A stretch of DNA of 39,038 bases from Saprospiraceae bacterium (GTDB taxonomy: Bacteria; Bacteroidota; Bacteroidia; Chitinophagales; Saprospiraceae). Position 1 is the first letter of the stretch, and each line of letters begins with the position of its first letter. The stretch lies in NCBI GenBank assembly GCA_013214355.1, contig JABSSL010000113.1:1-39038 (forward strand), given 5' to 3'. This document shows positions 1-8,636 of this stretch, one piece after another. The position numbers and the translations under genes were made by a program. The notes under the pieces were generated by a model. The model was not told the DNA's origin. It saw only the letters and a list, made by a program, of their open reading frames with translations, and did no database searches.

Positions 1-903
1 ACTATACTACTGCCCTTGGAAAAATTAGATTCATACGATGGGGACTCTGTAGCCTTTTCGGATCCTGGCTATGAAACTTCTCCTGCTGATAGTTTTTCCT
101 ATTCTTCTACTCCTACTGCGCATGATACTACAGCCCCCTACTCAAGCTCTAATGGGATCAGTAAAAAGTCGAATCAAATCTTGTTGGTAGAAGACAACAC
201 AGATGTACTCTTTTATCTAAAGGGTATATTGCAAGATCAATTTTCCATTGCAACGGCCAGGAACGGACAAGAAGGGCTGGACCAGGCTATTGAAGCCATA
301 CCCGATCTAATTATCAGTGATGTGATGATGCCGGAAATGGACGGGTTTGAATTATGCCAAATCTTAAAGAACGATGAGCGGACAAGCCACATCCCAATCA
401 TTCTATTAACCGCCAAGGCGACACACGAAGAGCGTTTAGAAGGTCTTAAAACCGGAGCGGATGCCTATTTGGCCAAACCCTTTGATAAAGCAGAACTCCT
501 AATTCGGATCGAAAAACTGTTGGAGGTACGCAAGAAAGTACAATTGCAATGGCAGCATTCGATTTCGGCTACAGAAATGCCGACCTATCAGGATCCTTTC
601 TTAAAGAAATTGCAGCGTGTTGTAGAGGAGCATTTAGAGGATGAAAACTTTGGCACCCAACAATTATGTCGTTTAATGGGGATGAGTCGTACCCAATTAC
701 ATCGAAAGATTACCTCCCTACTGGATGTTTCGACTAGTCGATTTATTCAGAAGACACGCCTGTATAAGGCTCGTCAATTGATCCTCTCGAGCCAAAAAAC
801 AATCGGTGAAATAGCTTATGAAACCGGTTTTAAAGATCCTTCCTACTTTACGAAGCTATATGTGGCCGAATTTGACGAAACTCCCTCTGGAACACGTAAC
901 TAG
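1..903 (+). CDS. Hybrid sensor kinase / response regulator / AraC regulator, 3' part only
   Basis: The reading frame is open to the left edge, so this is the C-terminal part of a longer protein. The first codons read TILLPLEK, the usual last strand of a histidine-kinase HATPase domain, so the TTG at 16 is not the real start. Residues below are counted from codon 16. A Ser/Thr-rich linker of about 50 residues leads into a receiver domain (about 53-170: acidic VEDN, phospho-acceptor Asp102 in ISDVMMPEMDG, Thr132, conserved Lys154 in AKPFD). An AraC-type helix-turn-helix domain (about 196-295) ends the protein with the typical FTKLYVAEFDETP motif. This is the one-protein two-component layout common in Bacteroidota, where an envelope or cytoplasmic sensor controls nearby transcription. 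Signal and target genes cannot be read from this fragment. Confidence 0.93.
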   Translation, partial: TILLPLEKLDSYDGDSVAFSDPGYETSPADSFSYSSTPTAHDTTAPYSSSNGISKKSNQILLVEDNTDVLFYLKGILQDQFSIATARNGQEGLDQAIEAIPDLIISDVMMPEMDGFELCQILKNDERTSHIPIILLTAKATHEERLEGLKTGADAYLAKPFDKAELLIRIEKLLEVRKKVQLQWQHSISATEMPTYQDPFLKKLQRVVEEHLEDENFGTQQLCRLMGMSRTQLHRKITSLLDVSTSRFIQKTRLYKARQLILSSQKTIGEIAYETGFKDPSYFTKLYVAEFDETPSGTRN

Positions 904-1062
904 TTGTTTATAAGTGTTTTGGAGGGCGTTTGGGAACACCATTACCAGACCTAAGTTACCCCATTACCAGCATTTGGAACCGGATTACTATGCCTGAGCC
1001 AATAGGTAAACGGATATTGAGCCTATCATTTAAGAAGGTCATCTAATAAAAAATCATTCATT

Positions 1063-1506
1063 ATGGAAAACGTCTGGACAAAAATTGGAATACTCTTCTT
1101 AGGGTTTGCTATTCTCTCAGTTACTGCCGTAGCTCAAGACCAGGATAGAAAAGCAATTATAGAAGTAATAGAAGGAGAGCATCAAGCCTTTTTAGACAGA
1201 GATTTTGAACGGTTCATGAGCTTTGTGGACAAAACTGAGACGGTGCTTTGGGGGGATGGAATAAGCCTGTCCTTAAAGGGATATACTGAGGTCTATAATA
1301 GCTTTAAAGCCTTCATTGAAAAGAATCCGGAACCCTTCGAGCGGGATTTCTTAAAAGATCTTAATATTTCCATTGCGGGCGAGAAAGCCTGGGTAGTGAT
1401 GGAACGGAGAGGAAAATCTGGGAACTTGATATCAAAGGAGCAACGTATCCTAGTTAAGAGAAATGATGGATGGAAAATTGCCGTTATGCTAGCTTTCGGG
1501 GTATAG
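1063..1506 (+). CDS. Exported NTF2-like (DUF4440/SnoaL-like) protein
   Basis: A 147-residue protein with a Sec signal peptide (hydrophobic residues 8-23, cleavage likely after AVA-Q near residue 25). The mature part matches the small NTF2-like fold: an N-terminal helix with IEGEHQAFLDRDFERFMSFV, then a curved beta-sheet ending in ILVKRNDGWKIAVML, the usual last strand of DUF4440-type proteins. Members bind small ligands or act as subunits or inhibitors, and no catalytic residue set is evident. The ATG at 1063 is preceded by an A/T-rich stretch rather than a Shine-Dalgarno sequence, as is usual in this phylum. Another exported NTF2-fold protein follows 340 bases downstream, but the two are too different to be recent duplicates. 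Function is unknown. Confidence 0.85.
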   Translation: MENVWTKIGILFLGFAILSVTAVAQDQDRKAIIEVIEGEHQAFLDRDFERFMSFVDKTETVLWGDGISLSLKGYTEVYNSFKAFIEKNPEPFERDFLKDLNISIAGEKAWVVMERRGKSGNLISKEQRILVKRNDGWKIAVMLAFGV

Positions 1507-1845
1507 ACAACTTATAGAGAACCCCCTCTTGTGTAGACCCTCCAAAAAACCAAATGTAGGAATCTTCATCTTTCAGTGATCAAATGATGACGGAAGATTG
1601 GATTCCTACCCTTTGATTTGGAAGGTACTACCTCCCAACAGGATGTTTACACAACTGATTAACCTGGATCCGCAATACCAAAGCGATCATCGTAGTCAGG
1701 TCCCTGGTCCCTACAAGGAAATAGCTATTTCCTCTAGCAAGAGCGCACAGCCCTTGTACACTAATTTCCGAGCCACAGAACAAATTTGTAACACTTATGT
1801 GCATGCCTGGCCATCACCCTGCATCCACTAATAAATTACCTTATT
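1507..1845. other. Intergenic region without a convincing gene
   Basis: No credible coding sequence is seen. A 77-codon frame starting with TTG at 1598 has no recognisable domain or signal peptide. A 9-bp inverted repeat (GTAGGAATC at 1556-1564 and GATTCCTAC at 1601-1609) could form a long imperfect stem-loop after the first NTF2-like gene; there is no T-tract after it. No TAnnTTTG promoter element was found ahead of 1846. Confidence 0.5.
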
Positions 1846-2325
1846 ATGAAAATTAAGGCACTACTTGTTATTTTTTCACTGTCCACTTTGACTTTGTCTG
1901 CCCAGTTGGATCAATCCCGGCAGCCCCTGGATCAGGCTACTCAAATCCATGATACCACAATAGCAGCCAACAAAGCGGTAGTTGGTAAATGGATAGCCGC
2001 TCGCAATACCAATGATTTAGAGTCGGCCCTCTCGTTTTGGGCAGATGAATGGCAAGAAAGGCTAACCCATGGTTTCAACGGTACTACCGTATCCTTTCCC
2101 GATGTCAAGATTATTGCCGACGATATGATTGCTGAGAACGATAAGGTGGTTCTTCGTTGGACGTTGAAAGGAACCCACAACGGCCCCTATCGTGATATCC
2201 CCGCCACCGGAAAGGCCATTACCTGGACCGGAGTAGACATTTACACCCTTAAGGAGGGGAAGATAGTTGGTATTATGCGTGCCACTGACCCTGAAGCGAT
2301 TAGTCGTCAGTTGCAAGATGAATAA
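1846..2325 (+). CDS. Exported SnoaL-like (NTF2-fold) protein
   Basis: A 159-residue protein with a clear Sec signal peptide (MKIKALLVIFSLSTLTLSAQ, cleavage after LSA at about residue 19). The rest is a SnoaL-like/ester-cyclase type NTF2 fold: helix VVGKWIAARNTNDLESALSF, then VSFPDVKIIADDMIAENDKV, VVLRWTLKGTHNGPYRDIP, the GKAITWTG turn and a last strand DIYTLKEGKIVGIM. The order FPD..., DDMIAENDKVV.RW...GTH.G and G..GVDIY...GKI is characteristic of this family. Related proteins are cyclases, isomerases or ligand-binding proteins; most exported bacterial ones are uncharacterised. A strong hairpin just beyond the stop (2332-2383) may end the transcript. Confidence 0.88.
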   Translation: MKIKALLVIFSLSTLTLSAQLDQSRQPLDQATQIHDTTIAANKAVVGKWIAARNTNDLESALSFWADEWQERLTHGFNGTTVSFPDVKIIADDMIAENDKVVLRWTLKGTHNGPYRDIPATGKAITWTGVDIYTLKEGKIVGIMRATDPEAISRQLQDE

Positions 2326-2331
2326 AAGCCG

Positions 2332-2383
2332 AGCATAAGACTGCAAGGTCTACCAGGTATTAAGAGACTTGTAGTCTTATGCT
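2332..2383 (+). terminator. Long stem-loop after the SnoaL-like gene
   Basis: AGCATAAGACT (2332-2342) pairs perfectly with AGTCTTATGCT (2373-2383). The pairing continues inward through a G-T wobble (2343/2372) and CAAG (2344-2347) with CTTG (2368-2371), giving a 16-bp stem and a 20-nt loop. It begins six bases after the stop codon at 2325. Downstream bases are TTCTGCAT, not a run of T, so it may be an RNA-stabilising 3' hairpin rather than a classical terminator. Confidence 0.6.
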
Positions 2384-2628
2384 TTCTGCATGGGACCCTA
2401 AACAATCACTCCAACGCTCCATCCATTGTGCTGAATTTCTAAATAGCCTCTAATTTCCCTGCAGTAATCTCACCTCTTACTGCAGCATACGGTCGGGAGC
2501 CTTCATTCCTGTTTCAGGATAGCCTTTATCAGTCTATTTTGCGCTTAAAATCCTATGCGCTTTGGCATAGGGACTAAGGGCGTTCTTTAACCCGTACGCG
2601 TTCAGTGTGCGACTAATAAATATAGACT
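2384..2628. other. Intergenic leader with two further small inverted repeats
   Basis: Between the hairpin and the GTG at 2629 no gene is seen. CTGCAGTAA (2459-2467) and TTACTGCAG (2477-2485) form a perfect 9-bp stem with a 9-nt loop. CCTATG (2552-2557) and CATAGG (2566-2571) form a 6-bp stem with an 8-nt loop. These lie upstream of the serine hydrolase/PD40 gene and could structure its leader. No exact TAnnTTTG element is present; the nearest is TATTTTG near 2535. Confidence 0.45.
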
Positions 2629-4536
2629 GTGAATCAAATTACCCGACTAATTTTCATCCCTATTCTATTTATCACAAGTATTAGCCTTGGGCAAGATCCA
2701 CCGGAGGCTACAGTGGTTGAAACTACGCTCTCGTTCTGGGATCTTCCGTTGCTGCACGAAGCTTTTGTTGATGCCGCGCCAAATGAAAGAGGCGACGGTA
2801 TAGCGGTTGGCTATTTCGCCATCGATAACGACCGTCGCAAAGCAATTATCCAATTGTCTAAGGAGCTTTCAGACAGTATCCATGGTCAATACGATGGCCT
2901 GCTGATCTCACATAAGGATGAGTTGGTCTTCGAATCCTACTATCGAAGGGGGCGTATCGATCTACCGCATGGCCAAGCTTCCGTGACCAAGTCTTACATA
3001 ACCCTAGCTATTGGACGAGCCATCCAACTAGGCTATCTGAGCATGGCTGATTTGCACAAACCCATTGTTCATTTTCTCAAAGACCTAACGCTTGAAAATC
3101 TAGCGGATGGAGTAAAAAACATTAGCCTTCATCAAGCCCTAACTATGCGTTCAGGAATTCGAGTGAGTTCCGATATGCTGGAAGCAATAACCGTAAATGG
3201 TGTGGCCAATACCACCCCTCAATTCCTACAACGTACTAGTGCTATTTCTCCCGAGACACAGACCTTTACATATCAAGGAATAGATCCCAGATTAGCTTGG
3301 CAGGTGCTGGATAGTGTCGTGCCAGGGTCTGCCGAAGATTTTATGAAGCATGAAGTCCTAGCAAAAATTGGAATAACTAATTATGGCTGGGAAAATGATG
3401 CCGAGGGCTCAAGTATGATGGCACGAGATATGCTCAAGCTAGGCGCATTGGTTCTGCATAAAGGCAAATGGGAGGGCGAACAGTTAATTTCGGCACCATT
3501 TTTAGCTAAAGCTACCAGCAGAATCACTAAACCCACTGAAGATTGGATACCTGACACCTATTTCTACGGCTATTTTTGGTATCAGGCGGATATGAAGGTC
3601 GGAGAGCAAAGCTACAAAGTCAATTTTGCCTGGGGTGGTGGTGGACAATATGTTATCACCGTAGCAGAACTAGACTTAATTGTTGTGATCACGGGACACG
3701 ACAGGGAAGACACGATCATGGAGCAGGTCTCAAAAGCCATCCTACCTGCCTTTGCTGAAGACAAAAGTCTGCCGTTACAAGGTCCTTATCTCGGTCAAGC
3801 ACCTCCAGGTTTGGTGGCCGAAGTTTTTGCACCTGGCGTGGTCTCGACGGGCCGTTATGAATTGTTCAGCGCCTTCACCCCCGATATGAAAGAATTCTAC
3901 TTCGTAAGGTATGATGAAGAGGATAAACCCAGCATGATCGCCTATGAATGGAAAGATAACCGCTGGGACATGTCCATAACCGGGCCAAGGGTAGGGGAGC
4001 CCGCCATTTCACCAGATGGTAAGATCATGCATCTCGGTAGGCGATATATGGAGCGAACTGACGCTGGCTGGTCGCCTGTCAAAGAAGTGGAGAAACCCTT
4101 CAAAGACTTCCGGATCATGCGCTTAGTGTCTTCAGCGAAAGGAACCTACTATTTTGATGATGCCACGGAGGAAGGTCCGATTCGCTATACCCGCATGATA
4201 GATGGCAAATGGGAGACACCAAAGCCATTGGAGGTAGATCTTGGGAAATTTAATGCGCATCCCTTCATTGCGCCGGATGAATCCTACGTGATCTGGGATG
4301 ATCAACGCGAAAGTGGATTTGGCAAGGCCGATATCTATATCAGTTTTCGACAGTCAGATGGTTCGTGGGGACCTGCTATCAATATGGGGGATCAAGTTAA
4401 TTCTGAGCAGTCAGATTCCTATGCCACGGTCACCCCTGATGGTAAGTACATCCTGTTTAATAGAATGATAGATAAGGACAATGTAGATATCTACTGGGTA
4501 GATGCGCAAATTATTGAAACACTCCGGCCTCAATAA
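2629..4536 (+). CDS. Exported serine hydrolase (beta-lactamase fold) fused to a PD40 repeat domain
   Basis: A 635-residue protein with a signal peptide (residues 1-21, cleavage before QDPPE). Residues about 75-375 are a class C beta-lactamase/esterase-type domain: SVTK at 118-121 supplies the nucleophile Ser and Lys. The second motif, normally Y-x-N, is YQG at 215-217, and the third lies in the glycine-rich WGGGGQY (335-341). Residues about 385-635 are PD40 (WD40-like, TolB-type) beta-propeller repeats (TPDMKEFYF, SPDGKIMHL, APDESYVIW, TPDGKYILF), ending in YWVDAQIIETLRP. This second half is clearly homologous to the two complete proteins that follow. The start is GTG at 2629, chosen because it opens directly into the signal peptide. 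The gene is followed by 27 bases and then a paralogue, suggesting an operon. Substrate unknown. Confidence 0.88.
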   Translation: MNQITRLIFIPILFITSISLGQDPPEATVVETTLSFWDLPLLHEAFVDAAPNERGDGIAVGYFAIDNDRRKAIIQLSKELSDSIHGQYDGLLISHKDELVFESYYRRGRIDLPHGQASVTKSYITLAIGRAIQLGYLSMADLHKPIVHFLKDLTLENLADGVKNISLHQALTMRSGIRVSSDMLEAITVNGVANTTPQFLQRTSAISPETQTFTYQGIDPRLAWQVLDSVVPGSAEDFMKHEVLAKIGITNYGWENDAEGSSMMARDMLKLGALVLHKGKWEGEQLISAPFLAKATSRITKPTEDWIPDTYFYGYFWYQADMKVGEQSYKVNFAWGGGGQYVITVAELDLIVVITGHDREDTIMEQVSKAILPAFAEDKSLPLQGPYLGQAPPGLVAEVFAPGVVSTGRYELFSAFTPDMKEFYFVRYDEEDKPSMIAYEWKDNRWDMSITGPRVGEPAISPDGKIMHLGRRYMERTDAGWSPVKEVEKPFKDFRIMRLVSSAKGTYYFDDATEEGPIRYTRMIDGKWETPKPLEVDLGKFNAHPFIAPDESYVIWDDQRESGFGKADIYISFRQSDGSWGPAINMGDQVNSEQSDSYATVTPDGKYILFNRMIDKDNVDIYWVDAQIIETLRPQ

Positions 4537-4563
4537 AAATTAATCTAGCACAAGGAAGAAAAC

Positions 4564-5460
4564 ATGAAAACAACGACAATATTACTATTGGCATTCGTCA
4601 TGACTATCCAGACGGCTTGTAGCCAAGAAAAAAAGGAACACGAGGCCAATTATCCGAGCCTAGAAGACCGCTACTTTGGAGCAAGGCCACCCGGCCTAAC
4701 GCCTCAGCTTTTTGCGCCTGAGATTATCTCTCCAGATGGACTTTTTGAAGAGGGGACTTATTCACCCGATATGAGGACTTTTTATTTCACCAGGAAGAAT
4801 GGGAAATATGAAAAGCGAACCTTTTTTGTCATTCGATACGAAAATAATAGCTGGGGGGAGGAATCGGAGACGGACATAAAATACCCGCGCTATGCTAAGG
4901 ACGGGAATACGATATATAAAGGCAATAAATATCGGACACGAACCGACACTGGCTGGTCCGAACTCAAAAGTATGGGAGCTCCCTTTACCGACAAACCCAT
5001 CATGGGGATATCGGTGTCTGACCAAGGAACCTTTTTCTTTGACGAATGGGATGGAAGAGATACCACAGGTGCGATCAGTTATTCCCGTCTGATAAATGGC
5101 CAATATGAACCAAGACAAAAACTCGGCAAGGAGATCAACACCGGGACCTGGATTGCTCATCCTAGGATTGCTCCGGATGAGTCCTATTTGTTATGGGATG
5201 TCAAACGAGAAGACGGATATGGTGAATCCGATATCTATGTTAGTTTTCGACAGAAAGATGGCTCCTGGCTACCCGCCATTAATATGGGAGATCAAATCAA
5301 CACGGAACTCCAGGAAAGCGGTGTTTCGGTCACGCCCGATGGGAAATATCTATTTTTTTCGAGGGGCCAATGGGAGATTAAGGCGGATGGAAGTACCAAT
5401 TGGGTGGGGAAAAGTTATTGGGTAGATGCGCAGGTCATTGAGAACTTGAGGCCCCAATAA
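4564..5460 (+). CDS. PD40 repeat lipoprotein (paralogue 2)
   Basis: A 298-residue protein beginning with a lipoprotein signal (hydrophobic residues 4-16, Cys19 in QTACSQ), so it is probably anchored in a membrane. The mature part starts YPSLEDRYFGARPPGLTPQ, matching the linker of the preceding fusion protein (GPYLGQAPPGLVAE). It then holds PD40-like blades: SPDMRTFYFTR, a central DQGTFFFDEWDGR, APDESYLLWD, SDIYVSFRQKDGSW and TPDGKYLFFSR, ending YWVDAQVIENLRPQ. PD40 propellers are usually protein or ligand binding, and no catalytic residues are evident. It lies 27 bases after the fusion gene and 26 before the third paralogue, so the three are probably co-transcribed tandem duplicates. Confidence 0.87.
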   Translation: MKTTTILLLAFVMTIQTACSQEKKEHEANYPSLEDRYFGARPPGLTPQLFAPEIISPDGLFEEGTYSPDMRTFYFTRKNGKYEKRTFFVIRYENNSWGEESETDIKYPRYAKDGNTIYKGNKYRTRTDTGWSELKSMGAPFTDKPIMGISVSDQGTFFFDEWDGRDTTGAISYSRLINGQYEPRQKLGKEINTGTWIAHPRIAPDESYLLWDVKREDGYGESDIYVSFRQKDGSWLPAINMGDQINTELQESGVSVTPDGKYLFFSRGQWEIKADGSTNWVGKSYWVDAQVIENLRPQ

Positions 5461-5486
5461 AAATTCATTCAAAAAACGATAGGACT

Positions 5487-6383
5487 ATGAAAAATAAAAC
5501 AGGAATACTGCTTCTAATATTAGGTAGCATAGCAAATTTTGGCTTCGCCCAAGAAAGCAAAGAGAGTGATTTCAACTTCCCAGACCTAGAGGGCCCTTAC
5601 ATGGGGCAAAAGCCACCGGGCCTGGTCGCAGAACCATTTGCACCCGGTATTATCTCGAAAGAAGGCTGGGAGCTTGAGGGCGTGTTTGCGCCCGGTATGA
5701 AAGAGTTCTACTTCGTCACACGCAGCGGCACAAAGAAGCCCGCCACGGTCATTGGTTTCCGTCAGCAAGGCAATGTCTGGAAGAAATATACCGAATTCAA
5801 GCGCACGGGTGAAATATCATTTTCTCCTGATGGTACCCGGATGCATATGGCCAAAGGCTATAAAGATCGCAAGGGCGATGGCTGGTCGGAGCGCAAAAGC
5901 CTCGGTCCCCTATTTAACCGGGATGACTGGGGTATCATGCGGCTATCGGCCTCCGCAAAAGGTACTTATGTTTTTGACGACTATAAAAGCGGTGATGTGA
6001 TCCGCATCTCAAGGCTTAAGGACGGCAAACGTCAAGCACCAAAAGAGATGGGGCTAGTGGTAAACACAGGAGAATGGACCGCTCATCCCTTTATAGCCCC
6101 TGATGAAAGTTACTTGATTTGGGACAGCGAAAGGGAAGGAGGTTATGGGGATTCGGATCTCTACATTAGTTTCCGTCAAGAGGATGGCTCCTGGGGCCCT
6201 GCCATCAATATGGGCGCCACGGTCAACTCCGATAAATGGGAAGCTTTCGCGAGCGTCACCTCAGATGGTAAGTACATACTCTTTAACAGACGCATAGATG
6301 ACGGCAGTAACAATGACAATATGAATGTGGATATTTATTGGGTAGATGCGCAGATTATTGAGGTCCTGAGGCCTAAGCCATAA
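5487..6383 (+). CDS. Exported PD40 repeat protein (paralogue 3)
   Basis: A 298-residue protein with a normal Sec signal peptide (residues 1-21, cleavage after FA before QES). Unlike its neighbour it has no lipobox Cys. The mature protein starts PDLEGPYMGQKPPGLVAEPF and carries PD40-type blades: APGMKEFYFVTR, SPDGTRMHMAKG, SAKGTYVFDDY, APDESYLIWDSER, SDLYISFRQEDGSW and SDGKYILFNRR, ending YWVDAQIIEVLRP. It is closer to the C-terminal half of the 2629-4536 fusion (shared PPGLVAE.FAPG) than to the middle gene by visual comparison. Role inferred only from the propeller fold: binding or sensing outside the cytoplasm. A short inverted repeat with a T-rich tail follows it. Confidence 0.87.
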   Translation: MKNKTGILLLILGSIANFGFAQESKESDFNFPDLEGPYMGQKPPGLVAEPFAPGIISKEGWELEGVFAPGMKEFYFVTRSGTKKPATVIGFRQQGNVWKKYTEFKRTGEISFSPDGTRMHMAKGYKDRKGDGWSERKSLGPLFNRDDWGIMRLSASAKGTYVFDDYKSGDVIRISRLKDGKRQAPKEMGLVVNTGEWTAHPFIAPDESYLIWDSEREGGYGDSDLYISFRQEDGSWGPAINMGATVNSDKWEAFASVTSDGKYILFNRRIDDGSNNDNMNVDIYWVDAQIIEVLRPKP

Positions 6384-6384
6384 A

Positions 6385-6412
6385 CCGTATAACGCAATAC
6401 GGGCTATATTTT
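6385..6412 (+). terminator. Weak terminator candidate after the PD40 cluster
   Basis: CCGTAT (6385-6390) and ATACGG (6397-6402) form a 6-bp stem with a 6-nt loop just after the stop codon at 6383, followed by a T-rich stretch (GCTATATTTTT). The stem is short, so this is tentative. Confidence 0.35.
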
Positions 6413-6457
6413 TCTTAATTTACGGCTCATTGAATTTTAAACAGGATCAATTATGGC

Positions 6458-7570
6458 ATGACATCATCTCGCCCATTTTTTAAAAAATATTGGAGGGTAT
6501 TCGCAGGTTTTTTGATGCTGCAGTTCCTTTTAGACCAGGCTAGATCCTGGACTTCCCTACTCACCGGAAAATCTACCGAGATAGACTGGAGTCGAAGTGT
6601 CATTAGCTCAATGACGGATCAAGTGGTATGGGCCGTTATTTTACTTTTCCTTTATCAAGGCTATCGAAAGATTCAACCTTTATCCAATCGAAGGGCATGG
6701 GGCAAGCTTTTTGGGTTGGTGATTGTGGTGGCTACAGTTCATGCGTTTTTAGCTCAGTTTTTTTATTTGATTGGGCATAAATTTTTCATGGGGGATGAGA
6801 GAACCTACTATGAATTGCTGTCCAGTAGTTTGAAATTCTTTGTGTTCGGCATTTTCGTCGGGACCTTAATGGGCTGCTTCTGGTTGAGTTTAATCATAGC
6901 TCTAGATTACTATGAGAAATACCGAGATGAAAATGTTAAAAGTACTAGCCTAGCGCTTGAATTATCCCAATCGAAGCTGGAAGTAATCCAAGCTCAGTTG
7001 AATCCTCATTTTTTATTCAATGCGCTGAATACGATTTCCATGATGGTGCGCACAAAAAATAGCAGCAAAGCCGTCTCCATGATTTCAGCTTTAAGCGATT
7101 TATTACGGTTGAGCCTGAACATGAAAACGGCTCAGATCATCTCCTTAAAGGAGGAACTATTGTTGGTGAGCAAATATCTAGCGATTGAGCAAGAGCGATT
7201 TAGTGATCGCTTGACCATTGACATTGAAATTGATCCAAAGACGGAGTCACTAGGGGTGCCGAACTTGATTTTACAACCCATTCTTGAAAATGCCTTTAAG
7301 TATGGCGTTTCCGAGAATTTAGATAGTGCATACATCCGAATTGAATCGACCATTATGGAGGACAAGTTGATACTGGAAGTTTCAAATAATGGCGGGAAAA
7401 TAAGTGACAATTGGTCGTTAGCATCAAATAAAGGGATTGGATTAAAGAATGTGGAAAACCGTTTAGGAAATCTATTTGATGAATACGAATTTAGTCTTCG
7501 AAATAGTGAAGACGAAGAACTAGTCATCGCCAGCATTTCCATTCCGAAACTGCAAATGGAAGAAGCATGA
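6458..7570 (+). CDS. LytS-like membrane sensor histidine kinase
   Basis: A 370-residue kinase of the His_kinase (LytS/YehU) family. Four hydrophobic segments lie at about residues 13-28, 51-69, 84-106 and 128-150, followed by a short coiled stretch. The phospho-acceptor motif is LNPHFLFNALNTIS with His184. The ATPase part has the N-box PILENAFKYG (Asn278) and glycine motifs NNGG (310-313) and KGIGLKNVENRL. The sensor region is only membrane helices, so the stimulus probably acts at or within the membrane. The ATG at 6458 is chosen; the ATG at 6453 is in another frame. Its stop overlaps the next gene's start (ATGA at 7567-7570), the usual coupling of LytS kinases to LytTR regulators. Confidence 0.96.
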   Translation: MTSSRPFFKKYWRVFAGFLMLQFLLDQARSWTSLLTGKSTEIDWSRSVISSMTDQVVWAVILLFLYQGYRKIQPLSNRRAWGKLFGLVIVVATVHAFLAQFFYLIGHKFFMGDERTYYELLSSSLKFFVFGIFVGTLMGCFWLSLIIALDYYEKYRDENVKSTSLALELSQSKLEVIQAQLNPHFLFNALNTISMMVRTKNSSKAVSMISALSDLLRLSLNMKTAQIISLKEELLLVSKYLAIEQERFSDRLTIDIEIDPKTESLGVPNLILQPILENAFKYGVSENLDSAYIRIESTIMEDKLILEVSNNGGKISDNWSLASNKGIGLKNVENRLGNLFDEYEFSLRNSEDEELVIASISIPKLQMEEA

Positions 7571-8349
7571 TCAGGGTTATAATTGTTGATGATGAACCGA
7601 ACGCTCGAGAAGGTCTAAGCTTGTTGTTAGGTCAGCATAAAGAAATTGAGATCATTGCGCAATGCGAAAATGGGATAAGTGCCATCAGGGATATCGATGC
7701 ACTCAAGCCTGACTTGGTTTTCCTCGATATTCAGATGCCCAAGGTGAACGGCTTCGAAGTACTGAACAGTATTAATTACAAAATACCCTATGTCGTTTTT
7801 GTCACGGCCTATGACCAGTATGCGGTTAAGGCCTTTGAGATAAATGCCCAAGACTATTTGCTCAAGCCCTTTACGGATGAACGTTTCCAAGCCGTTCTAG
7901 ACTTAGCCATCCAAAATCTGCAAGCCAATAATAACCAGAGTGAGTTAATTGAAAAATTGGTCAACTCTTATATTTCTAATCAACGAAAGAATGAGGATGT
8001 GGATCAATTGATCAAGCCTGTGCCGGGATGGAACAAGATGACCATAAAAAATAAAGGGAGAATCGTTTTTGTGGATTATGCAGATATTATTTGGATTGAA
8101 GGATATGATTATTGCGTCAAAGTACATACCTCAACAAAAACACATGTGGTGCGCGTCACGCTGAAAGAAATGGAAAAGAAGTTGGATGCCCATCGCTTTC
8201 TTCGAATCAGTAAGTCCGCCCTAGTTAACATGGAATATGTAAGTGAGATACAGTCATTTGGGAAAAATGACCTTTTAGTGGTTATGAAAGATCAAACTCA
8301 AATCAAGGTATCCAGAAATTACAAATCGAATTTAGAGAAGTATATCTAG
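7567..8349 (+). CDS. LytTR-family response regulator
   Basis: A 260-residue cytoplasmic regulator. The receiver domain (1-120) has the acidic pair Asp8/Asp9, phospho-acceptor Asp54 in FLDIQMPKVNG, Thr80 and Lys100 in LLKPF. The LytTR DNA-binding domain (about 155-260) shows the typical order: KGRIVFVDYADIIWIEGYD, a VRVTLKEMEKKL segment, FLRISKSALVN and a final IKVSRNYKSNL. It overlaps the LytS-like kinase gene by four bases and is almost certainly its partner. LytTR proteins bind pairs of short direct repeats about two helical turns apart; a candidate of that geometry occurs at 26018-26052, though a link is speculative. Confidence 0.96.
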   Translation: MIRVIIVDDEPNAREGLSLLLGQHKEIEIIAQCENGISAIRDIDALKPDLVFLDIQMPKVNGFEVLNSINYKIPYVVFVTAYDQYAVKAFEINAQDYLLKPFTDERFQAVLDLAIQNLQANNNQSELIEKLVNSYISNQRKNEDVDQLIKPVPGWNKMTIKNKGRIVFVDYADIIWIEGYDYCVKVHTSTKTHVVRVTLKEMEKKLDAHRFLRISKSALVNMEYVSEIQSFGKNDLLVVMKDQTQIKVSRNYKSNLEKYI

Positions 8350-8585
8350 ACGGTAAGGGCCATCAATCAGCCGATTGGATACAAGTAAAGACAGCGATCA
8401 GGGGAAATTCATTGTTTCCTAATAAGGCAGTCCGTTCAATAGAGCACTTCAAGAATTCTACGCCCATCTCCTCATCGTACGGAATTTGAAATGGATCAAG
8501 AGGTAGAGACATTTTAGACCAGCAATCAATGCTCTCTTAACCCTTGTTCTCTGGCTAAAAAATAAGAGGAAACCCAATTAATTCC

Positions 8586-8593
8586 TACTTTTG
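8586..8593 (+). promoter_or_regulatory. Candidate Bacteroidota -7 promoter element
   Basis: TACTTTTG fits the Bacteroidota -7 consensus TAnnTTTG and lies 43 bases before the ATG at 8637. No well-spaced TTG-type -33 element was found, so support is from the -7 match and position only. Confidence 0.4.
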
Positions 8594-8636
8594 GCACGCT
8601 TTAGACCAATTCCTTCAACAGAAACCAGAGCTGAAA

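Noticed and set aside
1598-1831. 77-codon frame between the two NTF2-like genes
   Set aside because: TTG start, no signal peptide or domain, and composition unlike a protein; treated as intergenic.
2062-2346. 94-codon antisense frame over the SnoaL-like gene
   Set aside because: Lies opposite a well-supported coding sequence and has no recognisable feature.
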